A DNA stretch of 64,000 nucleotides from Acanthosepion pharaonis (Eukaryota; Mollusca; Cephalopoda; Sepiida; Sepiidae). Made by a program: the position numbers and the translations under genes. The stretch covers positions 1,065,001 to 1,129,000 of the forward strand of contig CAHIKZ030005198.1 of the NCBI GenBank assembly GCA_903632075.3. Reading direction: 5' to 3'. Under the pieces are notes generated by a model. That model saw nothing but the letters and a program-made list of their open reading frames with translations, was not told the DNA's origin and searched no databases. This document shows, one piece after another, positions 21,573 to 35,214 of this stretch. How positions within the stretch are numbered: position 1 is the first letter of the stretch; each line of letters begins with the position of its first letter.

Positions 21573-22012
21573 CAATTATATTTAAATAATGTTTACAAAG
21601 GTATGTTTTAAACAAAAAATTGAAAACTCCTTGTATAGATGTTCAAATTATAAAAACAACTTTAATGTGAAATGTATGAAAATGATATATAAATTTTTTA
21701 TATATCAAGAACAATTTTAAGGGGGGGGGAGTGTGACAAAGTGGTAAAAGTTTTTGTGTGGCGTGATTTGTCTTTTAGGAATTTATTGGACTAAATTGAT
21801 GTTTACATTGATGTGGCTACACGTGCAGAAAGAAAAAGAGACACTGAGAATTTGAAATTAAAATTTATTTTTTTAAATATATGTTTTAAGCATATAATCT
21901 CACTGATTTCATTTAGAATCTTTTTTTTTGTTTATGCATCCATTGCTTTTGTTATTAAATGTTAAAAATCTCCTGTTAAGAGAATTTTTTCAAGTTTTAT
22001 ATATTTTTTTAA
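21573..22012. other. No gene recognised
   Basis: A poly-G run is at 21721-21729. No gene or repeat signature was recognised. Confidence 0.4.
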
Positions 22013-22150
22013 AATCATTTCATCGCAAGCAATGCGATAATGCCACTAAGATGCAAGGGGTTACTAGCAGTAAAAGAGAATGAGAAGACTTTCGAAGGGA
22101 CTGGAAACCCAATCCTAAGGAGAAAACAAATAAACCTTTACTCCTGTTCA
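22013..22150 (-). repeat. LINE-A 3' end fragment
   Basis: Inverted terminus GCGATAATGCCACTAAGATG and AAGGGGTTACTAGCAGTAAA, followed by the start of the reversed 3' UTR. Confidence 0.65.
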
Positions 22151-22593
22151 GTATCCTGGGAAGGATTGTGAACCAGGCGATAGGTAAACTTATCTACTCC
22201 TAGTATGGACAGTTACCACAAATTTTCATGACTTATTGTGCAAACTTGTATCAAAACTAGGTGTTTGGCAAAGCATTTTTTTTATCATCATTCTCTGAAC
22301 TCTTGGGTAACACCTTGTATATCCAAATTTATTAACAAAACAACTGCTTTGGAATACACAAGCCAAAGTTTTTTTTTTGTGGTGGGTAGGATGATAAAAT
22401 TTACAAACTAATGGATATTTTGTTGTAGAAATGTTAGGTTGGTTGATTACAGAATGCTTACAAAGATATATTTTAAACAAAAAACTGAAAACAGTGTCCT
22501 TGTATTGATGTCCAAGTTATAAAGACAACAGGTAATGGGAAATGTATGCTCCATGTTCTGAAACTAGTTTTACAAGTTATTTATCCACTGAAT
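22151..22593. other. No gene recognised
   Basis: Nothing identified. A run of T at 22276 and 22370 only. Confidence 0.4.
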
Positions 22594-23400
22594 TTATATT
22601 GATTCATATGAAACAGCTTGCATAACATCCAGAATAGCATTCCAATGTTCATCTTTGTTGGTAAATTGCTGTCCATCAAGGTAAACCTTTCTCTTCAGAA
22701 TGTTCCACAAGTTTCCAGGTAGGTTGAGCTGGCTTCTTCATCAGCTGAGTGCTTTTGAAACGCATTTTATCATTAGTTTTCCTCACCAAATGTGATGGAG
22801 TGTCGTTGTGCATAAAAAAATCATCTTTCTGATAGTGTTTGGCTTCTTCTTGAACCATGGCTCCACGTGTACCTTAAAGAAAAAAAAGAAATCAATGTAT
22901 GTCTGAGCTGTCATCTCAACACCATTTGGAACTTGCCATTGACCCACCATGTTGCCTATTATCCCAACCCGAAACATCACACCACCTCCTCTTTGTTGGT
23001 GTCTCACAACCTGTGAATGCAGTTTCAACTAGTAGCCACTCAGCATTTAGAGAGTAGCATGGTATTCATCAGTAAAAAGAATGTTGAAATTGGTCTTCAT
23101 ATATTCTGGCATCCATTTCATTCAATTTTCCTTAGGGACGTCTTTTAAAAGAGACCTAATGATCCGTCTCACATGTTTTGCCACTTGATTTAGGAGCCGA
23201 CATCTTGTGCTTTTCAATGCTTCCTTGCACTTCCCAATGCCTTTTTTTATAACTTCTTTCTTGATATGGGGCATAAATTGGCGACATAAAATCCTCAACT
23301 TGCCCTTATCAGACCTGCATCAGAATAGTCCAAGATCTTCAACAATTTTTGACAGTTTGGTGGTACCTTTTTGCAATTTTGAAAGTGCATAATTTTCTTT
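22594..23400 (-). pseudogene. Tc1/mariner-superfamily transposase relic (second family)
   Basis: On the minus strand from about 23400, the order is a basic region (HIKKEVIKKGIGKCKEALK), FTDEYHATL (first catalytic Asp near 23060), RHQQRGGGVMFRVGIIGNM (23000), HVEPWFKK (22860), FFMHNDTPSHLVRKT (second motif, DN order changed to ND), and the C-terminal VYLDGQQFTNKDEHWNAILD ending at a TAA at 22594-22596. Several frameshifts and stops are present, and the third acidic motif is eroded. The block order differs from the 1.2-kb Tc1 element, so it is a separate family. Confidence 0.8.
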
Positions 23401-23940
23401 TTTTCTTTTTTGTTTACTTTCTACAATCTCTGAAGTTATTAAGCAGTTATCTTTCAGAAAACATAAATAAAACATGCCCACAATAAGATGGAGTGTTAAA
23501 AGAACAGTTTTTCCTAAGGCACCGCTTTTTTAACTACCTTCAATCTTCAGGAATATTTATTGTTTTAAAGTGCGAAGTTTAGAATTGGAATAAAACCTAT
23601 ACATGAAAATGAATTTCTATATTTTCTTTGTTCTTGAGTATTTGAAACAAAAATAAATACTATTTATTTATTAGATTTTTTTATTTATTCTATTTAATTA
23701 TTTATTATTGCTAATTGATTCAAACTTTATAAAGTGATAAATAATAAGGATTTCCTTATAGTTGGTTTACATATTTCAGTGATTTAGTAAATAATTATAA
23801 ATTTATGAGTAAAACATTGTTTTCACATTTATTTCCTTATAAATTGGTAAATGATGAATATTGCATTGTATTAGTTTTTAGAATGTTGTAAATATGAAAT
23901 TATTCTTGTAAATAAACAATCAAATAAATATTTTTGACAT
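23401..23940. other. No gene recognised
   Basis: Very AT-rich DNA without recognised features. Confidence 0.4.
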
Positions 23941-24337
23941 TATTTACATTGTTTGGAATGTTGCCCTCATCTTTATTGTCATATTTACAATGTTTTAGTC
24001 ATTGTACACTCCAGCCTTTTCCAGGTGATATACATTGGAATTTCGAAGCAAACCTTTTATTTAGTCTATTTATTAGACTAAATTCATTGTTCTAGTTCCA
24101 TGTGCCATGCCTTTTCTGGATATTTCAGTTCTCAGCTATTTCCCTTTAGTTTTTGTTCTGCTGTGGATAGGTAGTGAACTCACAATTCTTGTTACTGAAT
24201 TACTTCAACTAACACTTTTATATCCTTGGAGACAACAGATTCCAACGTATATCACCTGAAGAAGGCTGAGTGTACAACAGCCGAAACATTGTGAATATGG
24301 CAATAAAAATGAGGACAACAGTCTGAACAATGTAAAT
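23941..24337. mobile_element. 397-bp element with ~100-bp inverted termini
   Basis: The left arm 23941-24040 and right arm 24240-24337 are reverse complements at high identity (shared words TATATCACCTG, GAGTGTACAA, ACAATGTAAAT). The ~200-bp centre has no coding signature. The right arm reads CTGAAGA (24256-24262), GGCTG..CAGCC (a 5-bp stem) and GAAAC (24283-24287), a hammerhead-like arrangement known from Penelope-like terminal repeats. The left arm has a degenerate version. It could be paired inverted Penelope-like ends or a MITE. Confidence 0.7.
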
Positions 24338-25372
24338 TGTTACAATACCTCATCTCAGAAATATAGACAAAAAGTATTTAATATTTTTATTGTAAATTCT
24401 TAAGAACAACAAAAAAAAAAAAATGTATCAATTCACTTTCATTATTTTTTAAAACAAACATTGCTGAAGAGTGAAGGTAGTTCAAAAAGTAGTGTCATGG
24501 AAAAAAAAAAAGAAGTTTTTTGGCACTATGTCGTATTGCAGGCACATTTGTCAATGTTTGCCTTTCTTTATCAAATCAGCCTTATGACTCATTTTAAAGC
24601 TTTAAACTAGTAACACGGCTATAAATTTGAGACTTTGAAATTAAATTCAGGACATGTCATACAAATGGCTGTTGTTTGTTTATATCGGTACAGGATGAAT
24701 TAGTTTTCATCCTAATTGTACAGATAGATATTGCCATTCTCTAGTAAATAAACCTTTAAATTCCATTAAGAATTTATTTTATATTTTTTTTTTTTTTTTT
24801 TTTTTTACAAAACATGAAGTGGCTAATAAAGTGAGACGCAGTTGTACTTTCAGCACATGATGCCACCGAAGCTCCAAGTTATATTTCTTCAAAGATAATA
24901 ACGTCCACTCAAAAAGAAAGAGATTTTGAAATAATCATTCAGTTATTCTACTCTATAAACAGAGTTTTGAAGCACACAAATTATAATATAAAGAGAAAGA
25001 AAAGAAAAAGAAACTTGTTTGTGTATGTGATCATTATATTTATCTACCTATGATCAGAATGTCGGATCTTCCTAATTCACAGCCCTTCTGAACTGGAATC
25101 AGTTGTGCTATGAGAAAAGAAGGAACTGTGAAAAGTGAATGAGAAGAGAATGGGGGAGAAATAGAGAGTATAATTGAATTAGAAGGTAGGAGGCAAGAAA
25201 ATAGAGAAAAAGAAAACCAGGTGAAAAGGGAAAAAAAAAAAAAAAATAAATGTATACACACATTAATTGCTAAGACCAGCTGAAGAGTGAATGTAACAAT
25301 TATAAAAAAGTTAATCTCTGAAACTCTGGAAATGAGGTGCTGAATATAACATCAATCAATAATACACACATT
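24338..25372. other. No gene recognised
   Basis: AT-rich DNA with poly-T at 24786-24806 and poly-A at about 25228. No domain or repeat signature was recognised. Confidence 0.4.
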
Positions 25373-27152
<1,780 letters not shown>

Positions 27153-27655
27153 TTGAGGATGTGTGGGTAGTGTATTGGATAATTAGTGTGGAAAATGGAA
27201 TCAGTAAAAGTTCAAATTCTCATCTAGATTGTTGCTTTCACTTTTGCACAAATGCCTTTAGGAAAGGCATGAATCTATCTCCCCTAGTCCAATCTATGAA
27301 TGGAATAGTAATCTCTTCAAGTTTAGAGTTAACCATTATCTTTCTTACATATCCTCATAAATTGCACTCCTTCCATACTTCTCTTATGCTCACACAACAA
27401 TCTCATTCACTGACCTTCTACTCTGAGTGGCTCTTGAGCCTTATATTGAGTTAAAATTAGTAAAAAGATTGAGCTTATCTAGCCTTTGTAACCAGTAAGA
27501 GTAAGAAAATTCCAAATTGCAAACCGAGGAGAAGGTAATGAGAAACCACTCTACTTTCTTTCCCAAGAAGGCATGGCGATTCACAGATAATAAAATAATA
27601 TCTGTGGAGAGTCATGATTCCATATAATCATAATGTCCAGAAAATGATTTTTTGA
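27153..27655 (+). repeat. SINE-A copy split by a nested LINE-C fragment
   Basis: The head and core are at 27153-27308 (GTGTATTGGATAATTAG A-box region and AGTTCAAATTCTC B-box region). The tail resumes at about 27468-27655 with GAGAAACCACTCTACTTTCT and ATCTGTGGAGAGTCATGATT. The interruption is the LINE-C fragment 27312-27457. Confidence 0.7.
27312..27457 (+). mobile_element. LINE-C 3' end nested in a SINE
   Basis: The same sequence family is at 32640-32800 (shared order AACCATTA, ACATA, TGCAC, CTCATTT or ATTCACTGACC, GAGTGGCTCTTGAGCCTT). A 6-bp duplication TAGTAA borders it (27306-27311 and 27458-27463), consistent with insertion into the SINE. It belongs to the 3' end of an unidentified non-LTR element. 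Confidence 0.6.
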
Positions 27656-27739
27656 TTAAATCTGACAATGATTTATCTGTGTTTACAAAGTATACCACGT
27701 AAACAAAAATAAATCTTCTTAAAAAAAGTAAACATTTTT

Positions 27740-28691
27740 ATGAAACTTAAATTTTCTACGAAATTTATGTATTTCTTAAAATTTTATAGCTTTCAAATGA
27801 GTATCACAGAGACAGTACAGCAATTTAATATTTCCCATAGTAAAATTCATGTTCTCATAAGAGACAATGCAGCTAATATGGCAGCAGCAGCTGTACAAGC
27901 CCAATATGAGTCATTACTTTGTTTTCTACACACCTTGCAGTTGACCATTAATGATGCCATCTTTGCACAAAAGGTATGTGAAGGATATGCTATTTGTAAA
28001 CAAATCACTCACCCACAGCTTTTGTAAAGTACCAGGAATACCAGAAAAAAAATTAATTTACCAGATCATAAATTTATTCAGGATGTCCAGACAAGATGGT
28101 ACAGTCAGTATTATATGATGTCCAGAGTAATTGAAAAAAAAAAAAAAAAAATTCTGATCTCATATTGCAATGACGATGCAATGCAAAACCACATTGTTTA
28201 GAATCCAACCAATGGAAGATTTTTAGAGAAATTACTGAAAATACTTAAACAATTCATTAATTGTACACATTTATTAAGTAATAGAAAAGCAACTACCTCT
28301 TATATTATACCACACATTAAAATCATTTATCACTTTTTTAAAAAGGGGAGAAGAAAACGAACTGTTTGAGGAGTTAGGTTCAACCCTTTCAGCTTCTTTT
28401 AACACTAGATTTATCAGCTACTTGGAAAACAAAAACCTTATTCTAACAACATATCTTAATCCCAGGTTCAAGTCTGGTTTCCTTAACAATAACTACAGTG
28501 GTCTGTCTAACGATGAGCCTATTACAGAATGGTCCACTCAAGATATCTATTCTATAACCAAAGGAAAAACAGACACCTCACCCAAAGTATCACAAGGCAT
28601 GGAAAATGACTCATCTGAAGAGAAAAGTAATGATAGTGACTTTAATCTTAGTTTTATGAAGTGTCTCACTGAATTAAAGAAAAAAAAATGA
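27740..28691 (+). pseudogene. hAT-family transposase relic (ZBED-like)
   Basis: The first frame (27740-28027) shows the conserved hAT block IHVLIRDNAANMAAA (catalytic Asp) and CFLHTLQLTINDAI. After a shift, QDVQTRWYSQYYMM is at about 28085-28120, followed by a poly-A insertion at 28134-28150. A third frame holds KATTSYIIPHIKII at about 28270-28320. The last frame (28422-28691) starts with LTTYLNPRFKSGF, matching the hAT 'LDPRFK' motif. The BED zinc finger and N-terminus are missing, and the C-terminal dimerisation region is lost. At least three frameshifts make it non-functional. Confidence 0.85.
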
Positions 28692-28734
28692 AGGAAAAGG
28701 GGAGCTATGTTTCTGAAAGACATCTTTTTGCTAT

Positions 28735-29245
28735 TCCTGTGCACCTCTGTTCCTATGATTTTAATGTCACATTTTCTTTCATCTGTTAGTACACTATTCA
28801 GATGAGTGAATTTCTGTGCCTACTTCATTTTGAAATCCCCAATACATGCATTCTATTTTAATAGTCCTTTCTTCTTGCTTTCCATTACTACCTTGTCTAA
28901 GAGTTCTTTTAGTTTCTTTTCTGAGCCTGCCATCAACACGATATCATATGCATATATTTAGAAATTAAAACATTATATCTGTCAATAATAAATCCTGGTA
29001 GATCAGTTTTCTTTAGGATTGTCTAGTTACATAGGCTTACTTCTCTTTCTATTTTTGCCTATTACCTGAATTTGTTTCCTATCTGCATGCAAGTTGTTTG
29101 TTCCCAGTATGGATTACTTGAATATCTTTTCCAAATAAATAAAGTTTCCCTAGCAGTTCAAATATGTTTTTGTTTTACACCTTATGAAATACCTTTGTGT
29201 AATCTATGAAATATAGGTATAGGTCCCTTTGCATTTGTCATAACT
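28735..29245 (-). pseudogene. LINE-B reverse transcriptase core relic
   Basis: On the minus strand, YFIDYTKVFHKV-like codons (RT motif A region) lie near 29205, with FELLGKLYLFGKDIQVIH just after. AYDIVLMAGSEKKLKELLDK lies near 28950, where the catalytic YADD has become AYD. A NSVLTDERKCDIKI end matches the NYLGNVITNDGK block of the 36.8-kb copy. Stops and shifts are frequent. This is the only place where LINE-B RT catalytic motifs can be read. Confidence 0.7.
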
Positions 29246-29429
29246 TAAAACAGAAAAATATCTTTACAAGAAAAATGGTGGTCAGCAAAATATTTATATA
29301 TGTTAAAATAAAAGGACAAAAGAAGAGGAAATATAGAAGAAAGGACATTTAAGCCAATCAAATTAACAAAGCTGTAACAAGTAATTATTTCACTATAATG
29401 GAGTTTAGAGGTCACAACCTCAGCTATAA

Positions 29430-29665
29430 GCTTTTTTATGTGCTATGTCCTTTCAGGATGTACACGAACATGACTCTCCACAATGTCCTATAGCTCTAAG
29501 CTCATTTACTGCCCCTCCTAGTTTATGTTCTACCATCCATTTACACAAGTTTATTAGATAATTTACACATGGTTTTCCCTCTGCCTCTCTTTACTTCCAT
29601 GTTCTGTGAGTATCAAATTCTCTGAGACTTCTTTCCTCATTATGTGACAGAAATAAATATCATTC
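29430..29665 (-). mobile_element. LINE-B 3' end relic
   Basis: On the minus strand MRKEVSENLILTEHGS-like codons are followed by a CVNGW remnant. The shared 3' terminus GTGGAGAGTCATGTTCGTGT then runs to CCTGAAAGGACATAGCAC at about 29441. It sits upstream of the RT relic in the element's own direction, so it is a separate copy. Confidence 0.65.
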
Positions 29666-30608
29666 TTTCATTTGTTGATAAATACCTGAATCAAAATGAA
29701 TTTTTTAACAGTAACTTCAAATGACCACAATGAATGGCTTCTGCTTGTACTTTTTTAAAATAGTAGAATTAACCAAATACATGGCCCGAGAGTCACTCTA
29801 GGCAGAGGGCTACTGTTAAAATGGTGATCATGAATGAGGTGTGTGATATGTGGATATGTAAGCAAAGTACAGAAACAAAACATCTAAGTTCTAACCTGAA
29901 CAAATAATAAAAAAAAATCCCTGAACTTTAAAAGCATCATTTATAAAAAATGCAAATAATTTATGCAACCTTACATGCATTGTTAAAGCTGTATTTTCAT
30001 ACACAAGTGGTAAGATCACATCATGGCTAACAAGAAGCAATAGCCAACTGTTCTGTTGTGGTGTCCACATGAACAGTATTTTATAGCTTTGTTGCTTCTC
30101 AATTACCGCACACCCTTGACTTAGACCAACAAAAATAAGATAAAAATAAAAGCATACAAGTATGTGTAACAAAAGAGAACATTAACAATTTTGTCACGGC
30201 CACCATTGTGCACAGAACTTGTTCAAAGTGAAAATGTATTATTTCATGTAGTAACTTAACATAATAAATATGAAAAGGTTTTTTTTTTTTTTTCATTCTT
30301 TTCTTTTTAACAAAAGATGGTGTTCAGGCCAATTTGTCAAAGAAAAAGGAATAAGGAAACAATATTCGAACATTAACACTGGGGATCTTCAGTCCTCTCA
30401 AACTACTTCAGCTTAAACCTTTTTCTTAAATATTTAATATTCTCTTCTAAATGATCTGCAAAAGAAAATTTCCTGAGAAAATGCAAGGTATTATTAGGAG
30501 GCTTTTTTTTTTATGTTTGAAAGTGATACGTTGGATGAGAACTGTTTACTTAGATTTGTTTCTCAGGAGTTTTTTTCAGCTTAGATCCTTTGATCCTGAA
30601 TGTGGATC

Positions 30609-30640
<32 letters not shown>

Positions 30641-30747
30641 ACATGAAATATTTTTCAGTTTCATAATTTTACCTGTACTGTCAAAAATTACAGGTAATTA
30701 TGTAATTGCATTCATTCTGTATTGAGTAATGTTGATTTTTACTTGCA
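29666..30747. other. No gene recognised
   Basis: AT-rich DNA with a T-run at 30275-30292 and a long poly-T at 30609-30635. No domain or repeat signature was recognised. Confidence 0.4.
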
Positions 30748-30925
30748 CAATTAACTCTCTTGTTGCATGTAAGAAAGAATTCTGCTTTTTCAATCATGAC
30801 AAGTAAAAATATCCAAAGAATGCTACCAAGAATTTTTATCTATACAATTAATTCTATTGCCACATATAACAAAGAATTCTGGTTTATTATAAGTAAAAAT
30901 ATCTAAAGAATTCTACCATGAAGCA
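30748..30925. repeat. ~93-bp tandem duplication
   Basis: Two diverged copies share ACAATTAA, AAGAATTCTG, AAGTAAAAATATC and AAAGAAT in order. Confidence 0.7.
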
Positions 30926-31849
30926 AAAGAAATATAATATTTCGAAATGAGATACTCGCTTACTGGCACTGAGTAATATCTCTTGTTATCATAACATTGG
31001 AATATTTCATTATTAAGGGAGGTCAGACTGTATGAAGGACAAATATAAAAAATTAACCAATGTTTAATCTTCATGCCACCCTCTACAAAAAAAATGTGTG
31101 TCAAAAGGATAGATATTCCTGTATCACTACTATTAGTTTTGACTCCCTCAGCAATGTTTGTTTTAAAAGTTATGATTAGAATATTAATAAAACCCAAACA
31201 TATAAAAATGGAGTTAAACATTTTCTTTATTCATGAGAATTGACAACAAAAATATTAAACACTATTTATTTATTAAATTGTTTATTTACAAGAATACTTC
31301 TATATTTACTTGTAAATTTGTATTATATTAGGGAGGGAGTCCTTTTTTATTATAATTCTGCTTGGTCTTCACTTAGTTAACATGACCATCGTTTATAATG
31401 CCCTGCCAATACCTCATAAATAATGGACTATTCTGTTTTGATCTTATGGAAAGATTGGCAAAAATCTATCAGTGATGCTACTTGGTTTCAGTGAGAAAAT
31501 GAAAGAAAGGGAAGTTAGAAGTGTTTGTCTGTTTCAGTGAAATGGAAAAAATGTCAATTTCAAATCTTTTCATTTGTACCCCCTTACTTCTTTAAATCAT
31601 GACTAACATACATATTTATGATTGTTATTGCAATATTTTAAAGTTGCTAAGCTCAAATATTTAACAATGCAATAGGGTAATTTCTAAGAATATTTTATTG
31701 TTGTAGAACTTGTCATGAGCTTATTCAATCATTAACTTAAGAATTCAGAAAATTCAAATAGGAGAACCATTAAGAGAAATATTTCTAGTTTATTATAATC
31801 TCCTGTAATTATATTTTTTCTCAGATACTATATAAATATACAAATTAAA
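30926..31849. other. No gene recognised
   Basis: Nothing identified. Confidence 0.4.
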
Positions 31850-32113
31850 CTTATGCAACTGAAAGTTCTATACTAACAGATTCTTTACTCACACTTCTTG
31901 CTTGTGGAACTCTCTTTTGGCCCAACTTCAAAAATTTAAAAGCAATTTAAATCATTATCTACTGTCTTAGTGATTTGATTCCACTTCTTTTATTGTTCTT
32001 GCTCTTATCTTTTTTTCTTACTCTTTCACACTCAGTAACCCCACCCTCTTGTGTCTCAGTGGCTTTACTGCTTTGCTCGGGGTGAAATGAAAAAAAAAAA
32101 AAAAAAAAAAAAA
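31850..32113 (+). mobile_element. LINE-A 3' end with poly-A tail
   Basis: Begins in the KFY-equivalent codons (GAAAGTTCTATACTAACAGA). It carries the CTTGTGGAACTCTC block and the whole 3' UTR to TGTCTCAGTGGCTTTACTGC, then TTTGCTCGGGGTGAAATG and a 24-bp poly-A tail (32090-32113). The tail shows that this family ends in poly-A. Confidence 0.8.
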
Positions 32114-32307
32114 TTCAGGACTTAAAAATATAATTAATATAAAAAAAAAATACTAGTCCTATGACTTATTACATTGTTAGGATACAATACTTTGTATTTC
32201 TCAGAGCAATTTGGATAATTTGGTGATGTTCTTCTCCAAGTAACATGCAAACAATCATACGTAGTTACTAGGTACCAGCAGCAATGAGTAATCTATAACA
32301 TGATCAT

Positions 32308-32440
32308 TTTTCTGTTTGTGGAAGGTGAAAGGAGTGGATTCATGCCTTTCAAAAAAGCATCAGTAAAAATAAACATTTGTTTCAGCTGGAATCTGAACTC
32401 AGCTTGCCAATCCCATTTTCTGGGCTGCTAAATGTTAGGA
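32308..32440 (-). repeat. SINE-A fragment
   Basis: Core and B-box region only (GCTGGAATCTGAACTCAGCT, GGATTCATGCCTTTC). Both ends degenerate. Confidence 0.5.
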
Positions 32441-32454
32441 TACACACAATCCTA

Positions 32455-32805
32455 CAAGAAATTTGTTTATTTCTAGCTTCAACCTTCTCAGCTAAGAGCT
32501 GCCAAGCCATGCACACAGGGTAAAACCATCTTCATTCCCTTTGTATTCCATTGGTAATGATGAAGTTCCACTAAAACAGCTTCTTCCTCAGAACTGTTAC
32601 TTTGTGGGAGAAAGTCACAAGATGATGCTTCTCAGATTACAACAATCTTAGCTCTTTCAAGTCTAATGTCAACCATTACCTATACTACATAATATGCACT
32701 TGCTACCTCCTCATTTTACATACTTGCAACAATCTTATTCTATAAGCCTCTACCTTGAGTGGCTCTTACGCTTTGAACGATGTGAACAATTTTATGAAAA
32801 AAAAA
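32455..32805 (+). mobile_element. LINE-C 3' end
   Basis: The end of a non-LTR element. Positions 32640-32800 match the nested fragment at 27312-27457 and read partly as SSFKSNVNHYLYYIICTC, the kind of leucine-rich end typical of such polymerase proteins. It ends in an A-rich run at 32798-32808. The upstream boundary is uncertain. Confidence 0.5.
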
Positions 32806-33699
32806 AAGAAGATTTTTTTCTATGAAAGTATATAGGTCTATAGATTAATTATATGAAAAGAGAAATAATTTAAAAGAATTCTTGTCAATGCACTTCACAT
32901 CCAATAGTTAACCTCCATCACAGATTAAACATTATACAATGAAAATTTCTGATCAAAATTCAGGTAATAATAAAATGTCTAGCTATAGACTTTCTGATCT
33001 ATCCGCAGTGCTATGTAAAATTTTATGAATACTGAACAAGTCTTTTTATTTTTTGAGTTAAAAGATAGAGTTTCATCTCAACTATAGATTGTCATTATTC
33101 AAAGTAGAAATCAAGTCCAGTTATTTAGGGAAATAGATTTACATGGCTGGCTCACAAAGAGAACATGGGGGTCAAGTCTATAAAATCTAACAGACCATAA
33201 AGAGTTATGATCAACCAAGCAGATCAGGTGATAATAGCTGAGTGCTCCAAATGCGAAGTGAGAAGATAGTATATTTAATAATTCTTCCCATTTTGGTTGG
33301 ATTAAGCTACAATTCTGACATAAACACCTGGCAATGTCTTACAGCTTTTCATTTATTTGGTTGGAAATTTTTCATATCTGATACTATTTAAGTTAAAAAA
33401 AAAAAAAAAAAAAAAAAAAGGTGTTAAATTCAGGTCAAAAGAATTATCATACACTGCAGACTCCATGGAAAATAAGTTAAAGCCAAAAATAGCTGCATAT
33501 TGTTTATATTAGGTTGATTTGAGAATTCCCAGCACCTTCTTTTGCATGTTATGGAAATCTTAGAAGTGTCATTGAAGTTTATTTGCTTGTCATTGCTTGT
33601 CCAGGTACATCAACTATAGTATATCATTTATGAGATAGGAAGCTAAGTTATATTTGAATCAGAATTTATCATCATTCATTGTTAAAGCACTCATTTTTC
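32806..33699. other. No gene recognised
   Basis: Poly-A at 33396-33419. No other signature was recognised. Confidence 0.4.
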
Positions 33700-34190
33700 T
33701 TTTCTAGCTTGACACAGAAAAAAAAAACAAAACACTTTTGGACAAGATAATCATTGGCAATGAAAATTAGATTTATTATAAAAATGCAAAATGAAGAAAA
33801 TCAATGCTACATCTGAAACAGCTTTTACTATCTCTGCTTAAAAGGAAACTGCTAAGTAAAATGTAATTTGTGCTTGCTGTAATTCAAAAGGAATTATTTT
33901 ATTATAGATTGGTTGAACCTATACAAACTGTTACTGGGCAATGCTATAATTGGTTTGTTTGAATGGTACATTGAGAAAAGATCAGTGGATCTGTTGCCTG
34001 CCCATCCTCTTGGCAAACTTGTATGGAGCTGGGATTGGAAGTTCTTCCAAATTTGTTTTTTTTCTCCAAACCTATTAGATTCAAACTATCACTTATTTAA
34101 TTCTATACAACAGTCCTTGTCTAGTCAACAGATATTGAAAATTGAATTGAACCAAATCGCAAATCATTTGAAGGCAAGTATTCAAAAATG
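33700..34190 (+). pseudogene. mariner transposase relic (M2)
   Basis: KIIIGNEN (for TGDEKW) lies near 33750. The second catalytic motif is lost. The C-terminal part (33913-34191) keeps WDWKFFQICFFSPNLLDSNY and HLFNSIQQSLSSQQ, which match the mariner 'PHPPYSPDLAPSDYHLF' region with the third catalytic Asp changed to Asn. It is the sister of M1 (11590-12150) on the same strand. Non-functional. Confidence 0.75.
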
Positions 34191-34197
34191 AAGTCAA

Positions 34198-34377
34198 AGG
34201 GATTGTTAATGGTCAGGAATTTATGTAAACATTGCTGATTGAAGAGAGTGACTAGATTAATATAAATAATATAATGCATTGTTTATAATTTGACAATAGA
34301 AATGCATTGAAAGTGAAAATAAAAATGAAAGGAATTGTCATTAGTCAGGAATTGGAGCAAGCATGACTGATTGAATT
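34198..34377. repeat. ~132-bp tandem duplication
   Basis: GGATTGTTAATGGTCAGGAA at 34200 and GGAATTGTCATTAGTCAGGA at about 34331 introduce two diverged copies. It follows mariner relic M2 and may be part of its terminal region. Confidence 0.5.
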
Positions 34378-34854
34378 AAGCTATTATATGTATAATCAAT
34401 ATCAAACTTAGGAAAAATTAAGAATATATTAATGTAAATGTTTTGAGTACAATAGCATAAAATCATTTAATTACAAAAAGTACTATTTAAATATTTGCAG
34501 AATTTATTTTTATAATAATAAGTGTCACACACATATATTGAAATATAGAAATTGATGCAATGACTGGGGAGTGTTTTGTCACATTTTGAGAAGTGGATCA
34601 GTGAAAATTTCAGTATCTTTTCATGTTAATTATCATTGCATGCCTAGAAAAAAATGGATAAATAAACACACGCATACAGACCACGATGAGAAAGTTACAA
34701 AAGAAAAGTTGTTTTTAAAAATACTGTCTTTCTCAAATTTTCTTTTTGGTTAGAATGTTTTGATTAGTAGATTTGTACATAAAAACAGTAATATTCAGTA
34801 TTATATGCATTAAAACCACTTATGGCAGTTTAAATGATTTTGATATCTAGACAT
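34378..34854. other. No gene recognised
   Basis: Nothing identified. Confidence 0.4.
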
Positions 34855-35005
34855 TTCTGGAGATGTAGAGTTTGTCTCACATCATGGAAAAAGGAACTGA
34901 AATAGAGTTCAAATTCTGGCTGAAGAAATTTGCATTCATTGTTAATACTCCTGGGAGAAGAATGATATCACCTCTCTTTATAGGTCAGTACACTACTATT
35001 GGTAC
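34855..35005 (+). repeat. Degenerate SINE-A copy
   Basis: GAGTTCAAATTCTGGCTGA (B-box region) near 34907 and TACTCCTGGGAGAAGAATGA of the core. The head is barely recognisable. Confidence 0.45.
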
Positions 35006-35214
35006 CATTTAACATAGGCAACACTAATGAATCCCCATGGCTTAAAAACAAAATGGTATCCTATGAATCTACTATATCAGTAGATAATTTTAATTTTGAA
35101 AAGATATTTTGACGAATCAAATCCAGCTTTTTTTTTCATTTTGGTAAACAACTTAATTGACAGAGAATAATTTTTTTACAATAAGAATAATTAAGGAAAT
35201 CTAACTCAAATCAT

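Noticed and set aside
31222..31480. Host promoter near 31.3 kb
   Set aside because: TATA-like strings are everywhere in this AT-rich sequence and cannot be distinguished from background.
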